A stretch of 64,000 nt of DNA from Sporosarcina sp. E16_8. GTDB taxonomy: Bacteria; Bacillota; Bacilli; Bacillales_A; Planococcaceae. Below the pieces are notes generated by a model. That model ran no database searches. It worked only from the letters and a program-made list of their open reading frames with translations, and was not told the origin of the DNA. A program made the translations under genes and the position numbers. The DNA lies in NCBI RefSeq assembly GCF_017347095.1, contig NZ_JADPRZ010000003.1, positions 124,001-188,000 on the forward strand. The letters are read 5' to 3'. Of the stretch, positions 1-9,640 are shown piece by piece. Position 1 is the stretch's first letter. Every line of letters begins with the position of its first letter.

Positions 1-504
1 TATTTTCCGTATGGCGTCGTCATCCAATATAATAAAATAATCTCCGAAAAGGGCTGCGATATCTAATCGTTTATCTTCTTTGAATCCCGGTACCGGTACG
101 CGTCCTTCTGTTATGATTTGCGCTTTTTTTGTGTTTTTATACGGACCGTTCCACATATCGAATTCTAGCGTATTCGCTACAACATTTCCGTATATCGCCG
201 GATCAATCGAAACGGGAATCCTTGTTGTCGATTGACTTTCGAGCGCCCACTTTTCCCCTACGCCATCCCAAACGTAAAGCGCGTATCGTCTACTTGACTC
301 GGCATAAACCTCGTCTAATTCCTCCCAAGAAAAACTGTTTGTGTCTGTGAGAAACAATTTAGATACACCTTCTTTCTCGAAGATCGCCCACGATTCCCAG
401 TCGTACCATGTATCTACTTCGAATTTTATATTTGCCCACGGTTGCGGTTTAACGTCCGTTAAACCAATGGGTTTATTACCGTAATTACCGTTAACATAAG
501 TCAT
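1..504 (-). CDS. phage tail/baseplate protein, partial (C-terminus off window)
   Basis: An open frame begins with ATG at 504 and runs off the left edge without a stop, giving the first 168 residues. It begins MTYVNGNYGNKPIGL and is acidic and aromatic-rich, with no motif I recognise. Its place directly downstream of the tail-tip genes and upstream of the unseen lysis end suggests a baseplate or receptor-binding component. The gap to the preceding gene is 1 nt, so it is co-transcribed. Function is inferred from position only. Confidence 0.75.
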   Translation of the reverse strand, partial: MTYVNGNYGNKPIGLTDVKPQPWANIKFEVDTWYDWESWAIFEKEGVSKLFLTDTNSFSWEELDEVYAESSRRYALYVWDGVGEKWALESQSTTRIPVSIDPAIYGNVVANTLEFDMWNGPYKNTKKAQIITEGRVPVPGFKEDKRLDIAALFGDYFIILDDDAIRKI

Positions 505-505
505 G

Positions 506-1528
506 TTATTCCCCCCCCGTTTCAAGTTCGTTTGGATTAATGACTCTTAATAGAGTTCTTTGTCTTAGGAAATTTTGACTACCGTCGAGAATATCTTTGT
601 GAGATTCTAATATATCCGACAAGGCAATTGATTCTACCCTGAAAGAACTATCAGAAACATCTTCCACCTCTATATATCCCCCGTCCTCAGTCCATGAGTA
701 TTTTTTATAGCCCGACCCCGCTTGCACTATCATGTTATTACTCTCTATATAGAGCGTGTTACCATTATGGAAATATAAAAATATATCCTCACCCTCGCGT
801 GTGATTATCCACGTGTCATATGCTCTAGGAGGAATGGATAAATATCGTTTAGGATAAAAATCTAATCTACCTTTGTTATCTTCCCACGTTCCGAATATAG
901 AGGGTTGATATAACGGCGAACCTCCAAATTCATTTATAACATGGCTGTTAGCTATAATGATCCTGTTTGGATAAAATTGAACGGGTTGATCGTCGCTGCC
1001 CCAATCCGGCGAATATTCGAAATCATAACCGCTGGTCCGTCTGTCCATATAACTAATTTCGTCGGATACATACTGTTGTCCTGACTCTTCTTGCGTAAGC
1101 AATCCGTTATAAAAAGTCAAAATATATTCACCTTCATGTGAAATCGTCCACGAATCAAATTCGCCCGGAATAGGTAGCGGGAAATAAGGACTTGCTTTAA
1201 ATTTAACAATTACCGGATCTCCGCCGCCTGGCACTTCCGGCACCCCTCCACCCTCTACGGATACAGCGGGACTTGTCATAAAGTAACCACCGGCAAACGC
1301 ATCAACTTGTACAGTGGTTCCTAGTGTGGATAATAAGTATAGATATTCCACATAACCATTAAGATTAAAAGTTCTCCCCATTTTTTTCGGGATTATTAAA
1401 CCGGGTTCTTCCGAATCGAAGTTCACCGACAATTCATTGTCCCCCATGTTGCTAATTGTGGCGATTGAAGAACTTAGCGGCACCTTCACCATTTCGCCCG
1501 CTTTTAATTCGCTGTGAAAATAGTTCAT
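506..1528 (-). CDS. phage baseplate/tail accessory protein with internal duplication
   Basis: 340-aa protein with a strong Shine-Dalgarno (AAGGAGG) ahead of ATG at 1528. I do not recognise a named family. Two segments resemble each other: around residue 125 (FDSWTISHEGEYILTFYNG) and around residue 238 (YDTWIITREGEDIFLYFHNG). Each is preceded by a proline-rich stretch, suggesting a duplicated beta-rich module, as is common in host-binding tail proteins. A glycine/proline linker (GGGVPEVPGGGD, about residue 93) separates an N-terminal domain of about 90 residues. It lies after the Tal-like gene, so a role in the tail tip or adsorption apparatus is inferred. Confidence 0.7.
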   Translation of the reverse strand: MNYFHSELKAGEMVKVPLSSSIATISNMGDNELSVNFDSEEPGLIIPKKMGRTFNLNGYVEYLYLLSTLGTTVQVDAFAGGYFMTSPAVSVEGGGVPEVPGGGDPVIVKFKASPYFPLPIPGEFDSWTISHEGEYILTFYNGLLTQEESGQQYVSDEISYMDRRTSGYDFEYSPDWGSDDQPVQFYPNRIIIANSHVINEFGGSPLYQPSIFGTWEDNKGRLDFYPKRYLSIPPRAYDTWIITREGEDIFLYFHNGNTLYIESNNMIVQAGSGYKKYSWTEDGGYIEVEDVSDSSFRVESIALSDILESHKDILDGSQNFLRQRTLLRVINPNELETGGE

Positions 1529-1549
1529 TTATTATTACCTCCTTCTATA

Positions 1550-2974
1550 TTAAGTTGCTAGATATTTAGGGTGCATCGGCATACGTTCACAAATTACTAA
1601 TTCACCATTTACGACGCTAACCATTTCCATTTTATACGGTATATAAGCAGCGGATTTTTCCGAATAATATGTGGACCCTGTTTGTGCTAGTAATTTTGGT
1701 TTTAATTTCTTTTCTACTTCGTCGTATATATCCAGTAAAAGCATAGGGCTATTTAAATAAGCGCTTAATTGTTGGGATCGCGCTTTCGTTAACCCGCTAT
1801 AAGACCATATTAATTCACCGGTTTCCGTATCTATGCAATGTAAATTCGGACCCGGTAGCCATGAATTATTAAACGTTATAACTAACATCTTTTTTTGCTT
1901 CTCTATGAACCGCAGGTCAAAAACAAAAGTACCTATCGGCAGCGACCATAAAACATTACCGTTAGGAGATACCTTTTTGAAAGCCCTAACATTTCCCGCA
2001 CCAACCCCGTACCAATAGACATTATTTTTACTGTCTATCGCTTGAATATCGCTCCAATGAACATGAGATTCATCATGTTTTAACTGAAAAGTATCACTAG
2101 CGCCATCGTGTCCACAAGTTATTATAGTACCGATAGTTTGGGATTGATTAACTAAATATACCCCGAATCTACCGCGCGTATTTTCGTGTTCTTCGTTTCG
2201 AGGTTTATCCAATAACTTCGTATATCCTTCAACATCCGTCCAAACGGCTAACGTTCGCGTACCGAATGGTCCTGTGACTTCCGTAATCCCCCCCGCATTG
2301 ACAGATCTTACCGCCCCATCTCCCGCGAATTGCCAGTCACCCCTCAACCGTCTGCTAGGCTCGCGCCGCATCCCCGAGCCGCGAACGTCAAATGTAGCCG
2401 CGTTAGAACCTAAGATAACGTCTGCTGTTATACCTTGACCGCTAGGCGTTACCTTGTATCTACACTTGGAAACCAATTTCGTAGAATTATGCTGATACCC
2501 CGCCTCTATAACTAAGTTTCCACTTTCGTCGAAATAGTCATTTGATCCAGTTGTATAATCCCGCGTTGTCGTAATTATGGTAAATGGGTTTTTGAGACTA
2601 ACATATTTTTCAGTCGCGGTCCCGTCTGGATTCAGCAACTTTTGGAAAACTGTATGAGAAATTGCCGTGCCACTGAAATCGCTTAAATAATAACTTACGA
2701 AATGCAGGCTATCTCCGACTATCGTAAAGGACGCCCGCGGATCTACTTCGCCATTACTTAACCTCATTTCCCCCGTTGCCTTTCTGATAATTAAAACTTG
2801 CGCCCCGCCATTAAATTTTCGGTTAATCATGTAATAATAGTTTTCCGTTTCAACTAACGGCACCGCTGTATAAGTTTCGATTTCTTTTCGTTCGGATAGA
2901 TATTCAATAACTCGGCTCGCACCGGAAACGCTTTTAATATCACTATTCCATTCGCTCGAATATTTATAAGTCAC
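1550..2974 (-). CDS. phage tail-tip protein with beta-propeller-like repeats
   Basis: 474-aa protein starting at GTG 2974 behind GAGGCGG. The C-terminal half contains repeats such as GNVLWSLPIG and LHCIDTETGELIWSYSG, the pattern of PQQ-type beta-propeller blades (residue followed by G-x-x-x-W). No signal peptide or transmembrane segment is visible. It is 3 nt from the Tal-like gene and belongs to the same late operon. The propeller assignment is by pattern only. It may form part of the baseplate or contact the cell surface; no enzymatic residues could be identified. Confidence 0.65.
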   Translation of the reverse strand: MTYKYSSEWNSDIKSVSGASRVIEYLSERKEIETYTAVPLVETENYYYMINRKFNGGAQVLIIRKATGEMRLSNGEVDPRASFTIVGDSLHFVSYYLSDFSGTAISHTVFQKLLNPDGTATEKYVSLKNPFTIITTTRDYTTGSNDYFDESGNLVIEAGYQHNSTKLVSKCRYKVTPSGQGITADVILGSNAATFDVRGSGMRREPSRRLRGDWQFAGDGAVRSVNAGGITEVTGPFGTRTLAVWTDVEGYTKLLDKPRNEEHENTRGRFGVYLVNQSQTIGTIITCGHDGASDTFQLKHDESHVHWSDIQAIDSKNNVYWYGVGAGNVRAFKKVSPNGNVLWSLPIGTFVFDLRFIEKQKKMLVITFNNSWLPGPNLHCIDTETGELIWSYSGLTKARSQQLSAYLNSPMLLLDIYDEVEKKLKPKLLAQTGSTYYSEKSAAYIPYKMEMVSVVNGELVICERMPMHPKYLAT

Positions 2975-2977
2975 GTA

Positions 2978-4237
2978 TTAAACCGCCTCACTTATTGCCT
3001 TATAACATACCGCCATGATATTAACTTTCAAAGCGGGTGCCGAACCCGTACCCCAATTGCCTAACGCCTTAACGCCTGTTACTTTTCCGCCTGTTTTGAT
3101 CTCTTCGAATACTACCGAAACTGACCGGGGGTTTACTGCTCCCACTAGCCCATATGTCGCGGATGATAAAGTATCATAGGGCGTACTAAACATAAACGTG
3201 GATGACTCGGACAAACTAGCTGATCCAAATTCGATGAAAAACCCTTTATAACCCTCATCTTTATCGTCATCAACTCCCGCGATGAGGTCCGCGTAAACTT
3301 CCACTTCCGATGCGCCTACGAATTCGACATCGATTAAAAACGGGAATTCATCACCTTCGTCCAAAGTAAACGCGACGTCCACGGTCGCGATTCCGACGAA
3401 ATCGACTTTTAACGATGACGGTCCGCCCGGTATTTCTTCATCCGGATCCTTTTCTTTTTCGTCCTCGTAATTAAAAAAGTCAAATACGACGCGCCCAATT
3501 TGCAGACGCGGCAACGCTTTACTCGCTGGATCTCGTTCAATGGAAATCACTCTTTGGACCGTGTTGATTTCGAGTTCCGGATCGCTTATCTGCACACTGT
3601 CGCCGATTTCAATTGATGCGAAACCGTCATAGTCATCTAACTCCGACAGGTCCACTACATCGATTTCATATGAACGTTGTCCATATATCCGATAATCAAC
3701 CTCCTCCGATACGTCTCGGATGTTAACGCCTAACGTGAATTCTAGTCCTCGATTTATTCCGCGTTGTTGAATTAGCGAAACTGTTTTATTGTCAAAGACA
3801 AGCTCCCCGCCGATGCCACGCGCGAGACCAATCAACGCCCCGCGTACTTTTTGTTCACTCGGTTTATATAATACGGATCCCGCAAATTCTACGACGCCTA
3901 TACTGAATCCCGTACCCTCCACTAGTAACTCCATGATACTCCGAGGGCTTGTTTCTATTTCTTCGAAATTGACGTCATGACGCAATAAGTCATAACTTAT
4001 ATGCTCGCATTCTACTTTGGCGTGGGGGAACGACGCGCGATTTTTCACGACTCGAGCAATGCGGAAATCTTGACCGTCCACAATCACCAGGTTAGGTCCT
4101 AACAAGTTGAAAGACTCGCGGAAAGTTTCAAATTGGAACGTATAAGGTCCATTGATTTCCTCATATATACTCGGTTCTTTATAATTCTTTATTGTCCCTA
4201 ATTCGTTCCGGAGATCGTTATAAACTTTCAGTTCCAA
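2978..4237 (-). CDS. tail-associated (Tal-like) baseplate hub protein
   Basis: 419-aa protein, TTG start at 4237 after GGGGGTG. The N-terminus (MELKVYNDLRNELG; INGPYTFQFE; GQDFRIARV; ECEHISYDLL) matches the general pattern of siphovirus Tal/gp27-like hub domains. These cap the tail tube and initiate injection. The first 250 residues form the hub. The remaining 170 residues are a beta-rich C-terminal domain after an acidic linker (EDEKEKDPDEE). No peptidase or lysozyme motif is visible in the C-terminal part, so host-wall digestion is not predicted. Position two genes after Dit fits the family order. Confidence 0.75.
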   Translation of the reverse strand: MELKVYNDLRNELGTIKNYKEPSIYEEINGPYTFQFETFRESFNLLGPNLVIVDGQDFRIARVVKNRASFPHAKVECEHISYDLLRHDVNFEEIETSPRSIMELLVEGTGFSIGVVEFAGSVLYKPSEQKVRGALIGLARGIGGELVFDNKTVSLIQQRGINRGLEFTLGVNIRDVSEEVDYRIYGQRSYEIDVVDLSELDDYDGFASIEIGDSVQISDPELEINTVQRVISIERDPASKALPRLQIGRVVFDFFNYEDEKEKDPDEEIPGGPSSLKVDFVGIATVDVAFTLDEGDEFPFLIDVEFVGASEVEVYADLIAGVDDDKDEGYKGFFIEFGSASLSESSTFMFSTPYDTLSSATYGLVGAVNPRSVSVVFEEIKTGGKVTGVKALGNWGTGSAPALKVNIMAVCYKAISEAV

Positions 4238-4250
4238 CGTCCACCCCCTC

Positions 4251-4628
4251 CTAATCTTGCGCTACTGTTAAATCACTTGCTCTAATCTGTATCAGACTAC
4301 CCTTTTTCACTTCGATAGATTGGTTCAATGCCTTGTAATAAAGCAAATTCCCTCCGGTTTTCGCATCCCGTAATCCGATGTGAGATACACGCCCCCATAC
4401 CTCTGTTGCCTTCGGGAATGATATCGCTCCTGTATTGGTACATAGCGTTCTACTTGCCGCGACAGTCGGAGCCGAGAAAGAAGACAATTGCCTTTCATAT
4501 GCCCCGCCGGAAACCTCCGTACCCAGGTCATTCTCGGTTGGATTAGATGTATATAGCGCGACATATACGGTTCCACCTAATAATGATGTTAGTATCTTCG
4601 ATTCTGCATACTTACTCATGTTTGACAT
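4251..4628 (-). CDS. small phage tail protein (tail-fibre-protein family)
   Basis: 125-aa protein with RBS GGAGGTG ahead of ATG 4628. The start MSKYAESKILTSLLGG and the segment VYVALYTSNPTENDLGTEV are typical of a short tail protein often annotated as phage tail fibre protein in siphoviruses of actinobacteria and firmicutes. It contains regularly spaced hydrophobic strands and no catalytic motif. It lies between Dit and Tal, and is probably a structural baseplate component. Exact role is unknown. Confidence 0.7.
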   Translation of the reverse strand: MSNMSKYAESKILTSLLGGTVYVALYTSNPTENDLGTEVSGGAYERQLSSFSAPTVAASRTLCTNTGAISFPKATEVWGRVSHIGLRDAKTGGNLLYYKALNQSIEVKKGSLIQIRASDLTVAQD

Positions 4629-5015
4629 TTATAGCACCTCCAATGGTGAACATCTAAATTTCACGGTAAACGTTCCATATCTCGCGATTCGTTCGATGTC
4701 TATAGTATTTATTACTTTGGCTTTATAAATAGCGGTCGGATCATCGTCGAATATTAACGGTTTCCAATCCGGAGCATATAACCACGCCGCCACACCTCGA
4801 CAGGCAGCATAAAATCCTAGTCCTTTTGGTTTTTCGAATAAGAAATCGACTTCAATTTCAATGTCGCGAAAAGAAGGATCCGGAATCAATATACTGCCCT
4901 GGTGATATGGTAATTCAATAAACTGATCTTGCGTTTCTCCCATTAAAGGGCGCCGGCTGTCCAATACCTCTAAATTCTTAGTTGTACATTTCACGCCATT
5001 AAAAGATAAAGTCAT
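4629..5015 (-). CDS. distal tail (Dit-like) protein, short form
   Basis: 128-aa protein overlapping the tape-measure stop by 4 nt (ATGA). The sequence FIELPYHQGSILIPDPSF followed by IEIEVDFLFEKPKGL and YKAKVINTIDIERIARYGTFTVKF follows the N-terminal Dit fold of Sipho_tail proteins, which forms the hexameric ring joining tail tube and baseplate. Typical Dit proteins are 250 residues or more. This one lacks the C-terminal galectin-like domain, so it is the minimal form. The overlap with the tape-measure gene implies translational coupling. Confidence 0.75.
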   Translation of the reverse strand: MTLSFNGVKCTTKNLEVLDSRRPLMGETQDQFIELPYHQGSILIPDPSFRDIEIEVDFLFEKPKGLGFYAACRGVAAWLYAPDWKPLIFDDDPTAIYKAKVINTIDIERIARYGTFTVKFRCSPLEVL

Positions 5016-8000
5016 CGACCGCGCCCCCTTTCGTGTCTTCGTTGCATAACCAACAATTCCCTGGCTATGCTCTTTATATCATTGTCGTCGCGTACTTCCA
5101 TGTTTTCTATGTGGAATCTATTTGAAATTGCACCCGGACCGGAATCGACCGCTGGCGCCTGTGATTGTATTACACCTCGTATAGCTGCGTTACTTTCCGG
5201 GGCTTCGAATGTAGGTCTTTCAGTCATTTTCGGAATGGCGGCGTTTGCCAAGTTTTTAGCGGACGCCTTTATAATAGATATCGTGTTGTCAATACCTACC
5301 GCCAAACCCTCACCGGTCCATACTCCAAGTTGCTCAAGTACGCGGGATGGGGAATTAATATCTAACACTTTTCTTATTGTCTCACTCACAGCTTTCGCCA
5401 TTGTTGTCGCTTGCTTTTTAAGTGCGCCCTCCATAGATGACAGACCATTAATAAGCCCTTGTCCGGCGTCCCTGCCTATCTGTTGCAGTGATTGCAACTC
5501 GTCGTCCGTCGCTTTCGTGACAGCTTTAATTTGCGCCACCCATTCAACCTGTAATACTTCCAGTTCTGTATTGGCGGCGGCGCGCATCGCTTCAATGCTT
5601 TTCTCCACATCTTCTTTCATTCCGGATAATTCTGATTCTGCTTGTTCTCTCGCTTGTTCGGTTTTCACTCTATACAACTCTGAATATCTTGATAGTTGAT
5701 CATCGGTCAATTCATTCAACGCGATAAGTTCCGGCAACGCCTTTGGACCCATTTCACGCAATTCTGCTAGTAAGGTTTCATCCGTCCCGCGCATAGAAAG
5801 TTTTCCGATTTCAGATTGCCACCTGGCAAAGCCGTCAACTTGGTTCGATAAATTAAGCAGTAAATCCGCGCCCGTTTTCTCCATTTTTATTTCAAACTCA
5901 TCAAATAAACCAGCGAAACCTAATAGTGATTCGTACTTATTTTTAAACGCGTCCGTGTAACCCTTCACTGCATCGGATGAGTTTTTGGTGTAGTCGTCAT
6001 CAATTTTCTGCGCCCGCTTGTTGAAGTCTTCATTTACCTTATTAACGCTGTCGTTAACTGCTTTTAATGCTTTTTGGTATTCTTTTTGAGCGGCTATCCG
6101 TGCTTTGCTGCCCTTTTTAAACTTGCCAATAGACTTTCTCCATATCTCGGATTCTTGCGTTAACGATAATTGATCCAGTGACTTTTTATCATCAATGCTT
6201 TGTTTGATGTTATCGAATTCCGCTTTGACGACTGCCTTTTTATCGGACTCGTCTTTTTTCATTGCGGCTGTATAGGAGTTTTGAGCCTTGGCGCGTTCCT
6301 TACTACCTTTTTTAAATGTGTTAATAGACTTTTTCCATATTGCCGCTTCTTCCGCGCTAGATAATCCAGTAGTTGCTTTTTTGTCCGCGATCTTACTAGA
6401 GACAGCGGTCATTGCCGCACTTACTGCGTCACGCTCAGCCTTTGCGGCTGCGGCAACTCGACGTTTGTTTTCAGCCGCTACTTTCTTGGCGGCTGCCACT
6501 TGCTTTTTGGCTGCCGACTCAGCACTTTTTGCCGCGCTTTTCGCTGTGCTTTTCGTCTTGTTCTTTGTTTTATCTTTAGCGCCCTTCGCTTGTTTCTTTG
6601 CGCTGCCATTCAATATTTTATCGATTTCTGCGTCAGCGTTTTTGGCTGTACTTATGATGCCTTTAGTGACTGATTTCATGGCTTTTTGGTTTGCGCCTTT
6701 TGTGGACGCGATACCGATAGCCATTCCCTCACCGGTGTTTTTACCGAAACCTTTCATCACTGTGGATGGTGACTTAATACCGAGTATTTTTCTTACCGTG
6801 CCTGTAATGGCATCAGTTACATTTTTAATGGCTTTTTTTACCGCGTTTACCATTGTGGTTATGCCATCTATTAAACCTTGAATGATGTCTTTACCGATTT
6901 GCACAAGGTCCACATCTTTTAGGTATCCTGTGATATTACTCCAAACCTTTTTCATGGTTCCCCAAATCGTTTCCCAGGCTCCTGCCCAATCACCTTGTAG
7001 AATCTTTAAAACCGTCTGAATAATCCCGAGAACTAAATCAATACCGGTTTTAACAATCGCTTTTATTAACCCCCAAGCAATCTTGACGATGCCGGAGATG
7101 ATCGGCCAAACGACCTGGAAAATACCTTTAATAATCCCCATGACCATCTCAATGTTGTTTTTAATGTAACCGAAATACATTTTGACAATGGCGAAAATAG
7201 CCTTGCCGTTTTCATCCCAAAAAACTTTGAATTGACCAAGTACACCTTTTCCGAATGAAACGACACTCGATAAAATTGTAGAAATGATGTCGTATACAAA
7301 GCCGAATGCTTGCTCTGTGCCTTTTTTCACCGCTTCCCAGGCTGCATTTACCCCGTCTCGGAACCATTCAACTTTGTTGTATGCGAGAATCACGACAGCG
7401 ACGATACCCGCTATTGCAGCGATAGCAATGGCGACAGGTCCTGTAAGCGCCGCGAATACAGGTCCCAAGAATGCAAGTTTAGCAGACATTAAGGCGATTA
7501 CACCGCCCGCGTTTGCGACAGCTAGGGAAACTGTGGCGAATACCCCAACAATGGATCCGATGGCGCTTATCAGTGTGCCTACTATAATAAGTATTGGACC
7601 GATTGCTGCCACTATTCCACCGATTACCATGATCATCTTTTGGGTGGCAGGACTCATTTCACTGAATTTCGTTGCCAATTCACTGATCTTTGTTGCAACA
7701 TCTGCCAATATCGGCAGAAGCATATCACCCATCTGCCCCAGTGTATTAACGATTGTTTCTTTTGCAATCGCCATTTTATCCTTTGTTGTATCGACCATAA
7801 TACCGAATGCTTTTTCTGTGGCTCCGGAAGAGTTTTGCATATCACCTAAAAACTCATCGAACTCCGCGCCGCCCTCGGCAGCTAGTATTAACGCCGCACC
7901 GCCGGATCTAACGTTTCCGAATAGGTCGGACAATTTCAATCCGCTTTTATCCGCTACGCCTTGCAGATATTTAAGAACTTCGCCGGTGTTATTCCCTTCC

Positions 8001-9454
8001 GCCTGGAGTTCGGAGAATGATTTACCTGTCCCAGCCCTTAGTATCTTGTCTACTTTTGAACCCGCTTTACCAAGTTCACCGAACATCGCTTTCATGCCGG
8101 TTCCGGCTTCTGCTGTCGCTACACCGTTTTTAGTAAGGACGGCATATCCCGCAGCTAACTGATCGAACCCCACGCCTTGCGATTGCGCAATAGGGATAAC
8201 CGCTCCCATAGACACCGCAAGTTCATCAACCGTGGTTTTACCTTTATTTTGAGTAGTGATTAACATATCGGAAATATTGGTGGCTTCGGTTGATTCGAGT
8301 TTGTAGGCGTTCAGTGCGGTCGTTAATACGTCCACGGCTTTTGATGTATCGGTAAATCCACCACCAGCCAATTTCATAGCTTTCTCGGTGAACTCAATCG
8401 CGTCAACTTGTGTTTGCCCGGCGGATAGTGACCCGTAAACGGATTCTGCAACCTCACCGAACGCGACGCCCATTTCCGACGACAGCGTACGAATATTGTT
8501 TTTGTAGTCGGTTAATTCCGATTCTGACCCTTCAAGCAGTGTGGACGTTTGCGCGAATGAGTTCTCTTGGTCTATCGCGACTTTCGCCATACCCGCACCC
8601 ACGGCAATGATTGGGGCAGTGATTTTTTTGGTCATGCCCTTACCGATGTCCGTCATCTTGTCGCCTACTTTACCAAGCGCCTCGGATGTCTTTTTCAATA
8701 CACTTTCTTGCTCGCGTAATTCGGATGCGGTAGCGTTTATTTCATTGGCAAGCTGTTGTTCGGCTGTACGGGCTTCAATTAATTGACGTTCATAATTATC
8801 AACTTCCGTCGAGTTCTCGCCGTACTGCGACTTCGCCTCTTCTAGTTGTTGTTCGTAATTCCTAACTGACTCACTAGCCGCATCATGCGATTGGTTCAAG
8901 TGTTCCAATTGCGCGGCAAGCTTTTCGCTTTCAGATGCATTTTCGCCCAGTTGCGCTTTCTGTAATTCGTATTCGGCAGTCAGTTTCTCGGATGAGTTTT
9001 TTAACTCTTCTTCCGTTGACTTCAATGAGTTTAGTTGTTCTTCCGCCTTGGCTGCCTCACTAGTGCGGGCTGCTTCTGCTTCCGCAACGCCTTGTAGACT
9101 GGCAGTTGTTTCTGTCATACTGTTTGCGATTTGTTGTTCAGCGATCCTCGTCCTATTTAGCTGATCTTCTAGTTTGCGGACCTCTTCTGAATTAGCGCCC
9201 CACGTCGCCTTTGCTCGTTCTAATTGCGCGGCTGTTTCCGAGGTTTTTTGTTTAGCTAATTCATATTGCTTACTTAATCCGCCTAGTTTTGTTTGTAGCT
9301 TTTCGGATTCGGTGCCGCTGTGTTTCATTTGCTCGGATTGCAGCTTCATTTCTTGGCGCAATCTTCCCGATTCTTTATTCATTTCGGAAATTGCTTTATT
9401 GAAATCTTTATTAAAGGCTTTAAAGGTCACTTTTGCTTCTGTATCTTTTGCCAT
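5012..9454 (-). CDS. tail tape measure protein
   Basis: 1480-aa protein, ATG 9454. Residues 1-260 are a long heptad-rich coiled coil with repeated LEQ/EEL patterns. Residues about 270-560 match the TP901-type tape-measure core (KKITAPIIAVGAGMAKVAID; TALNAYKLESTEATNISDML). Hydrophobic segments around 590-700 are typical of the membrane-inserting region. Two internal duplications are visible: the pair IKSPSTVMKGFGKNTGEG / INSPSRVLEQLGVWTGEG, and the pair AAIWKKSINTFKKGSKER / SEIWRKSIGKFKKGSKAR. The family sets tail length at about 0.15 nm per residue, which would give a tail near 220 nm. It follows the chaperone genes as expected. Confidence 0.95.
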   Translation of the reverse strand: MAKDTEAKVTFKAFNKDFNKAISEMNKESGRLRQEMKLQSEQMKHSGTESEKLQTKLGGLSKQYELAKQKTSETAAQLERAKATWGANSEEVRKLEDQLNRTRIAEQQIANSMTETTASLQGVAEAEAARTSEAAKAEEQLNSLKSTEEELKNSSEKLTAEYELQKAQLGENASESEKLAAQLEHLNQSHDAASESVRNYEQQLEEAKSQYGENSTEVDNYERQLIEARTAEQQLANEINATASELREQESVLKKTSEALGKVGDKMTDIGKGMTKKITAPIIAVGAGMAKVAIDQENSFAQTSTLLEGSESELTDYKNNIRTLSSEMGVAFGEVAESVYGSLSAGQTQVDAIEFTEKAMKLAGGGFTDTSKAVDVLTTALNAYKLESTEATNISDMLITTQNKGKTTVDELAVSMGAVIPIAQSQGVGFDQLAAGYAVLTKNGVATAEAGTGMKAMFGELGKAGSKVDKILRAGTGKSFSELQAEGNNTGEVLKYLQGVADKSGLKLSDLFGNVRSGGAALILAAEGGAEFDEFLGDMQNSSGATEKAFGIMVDTTKDKMAIAKETIVNTLGQMGDMLLPILADVATKISELATKFSEMSPATQKMIMVIGGIVAAIGPILIIVGTLISAIGSIVGVFATVSLAVANAGGVIALMSAKLAFLGPVFAALTGPVAIAIAAIAGIVAVVILAYNKVEWFRDGVNAAWEAVKKGTEQAFGFVYDIISTILSSVVSFGKGVLGQFKVFWDENGKAIFAIVKMYFGYIKNNIEMVMGIIKGIFQVVWPIISGIVKIAWGLIKAIVKTGIDLVLGIIQTVLKILQGDWAGAWETIWGTMKKVWSNITGYLKDVDLVQIGKDIIQGLIDGITTMVNAVKKAIKNVTDAITGTVRKILGIKSPSTVMKGFGKNTGEGMAIGIASTKGANQKAMKSVTKGIISTAKNADAEIDKILNGSAKKQAKGAKDKTKNKTKSTAKSAAKSAESAAKKQVAAAKKVAAENKRRVAAAAKAERDAVSAAMTAVSSKIADKKATTGLSSAEEAAIWKKSINTFKKGSKERAKAQNSYTAAMKKDESDKKAVVKAEFDNIKQSIDDKKSLDQLSLTQESEIWRKSIGKFKKGSKARIAAQKEYQKALKAVNDSVNKVNEDFNKRAQKIDDDYTKNSSDAVKGYTDAFKNKYESLLGFAGLFDEFEIKMEKTGADLLLNLSNQVDGFARWQSEIGKLSMRGTDETLLAELREMGPKALPELIALNELTDDQLSRYSELYRVKTEQAREQAESELSGMKEDVEKSIEAMRAAANTELEVLQVEWVAQIKAVTKATDDELQSLQQIGRDAGQGLINGLSSMEGALKKQATTMAKAVSETIRKVLDINSPSRVLEQLGVWTGEGLAVGIDNTISIIKASAKNLANAAIPKMTERPTFEAPESNAAIRGVIQSQAPAVDSGPGAISNRFHIENMEVRDDNDIKSIARELLVMQRRHERGRGR

Positions 9455-9458
9455 GCCC

Positions 9459-9640
9459 TCACCTCTCTTTCGGGTTGTTGCTCCATCCGTCGTAAGCTAA
9501 CTTCCCACTGTAAATGCGTTCTACGGATTCAATAGGGAAATGCCAAAAAACCTCCGAATCTATCCCGGCGGTTAGGCAGTACAATATATATAAATCTTCA
9601 ACGCATTCAATATTTAATTCGGGTGATTTTATTTTTTTTT
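9459..9640 (-). CDS. tail assembly chaperone, frameshift extension (gpT-like part of gpGT)
   Basis: The upstream chaperone ends in a run of nine A residues on the minus strand (9640-9632) directly before its TAA. A -1 slip there enters a second frame with no in-frame start of its own. That frame runs 57 further codons to TGA at 9461-9459, just before the tape-measure ATG. The translated extension includes LYCLTAGIDSEVFWHF and ERIYSGKLAYDGWS. This is the layout of lambda G/GT-type programmed frameshifting, in which the extended protein recruits tail tube subunits to the tape measure. The fusion would be about 207 aa. The frame was read base by base; the frameshift itself is an inference. Confidence 0.75.

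Noticed and set aside
7284-8162. A 292-codon plus-strand open frame antisense to the tape measure gene
   Set aside because: It is a shadow of a long coding gene with strong codon bias, has no ribosome site and gives a low-complexity Ala/Ser/Pro protein.
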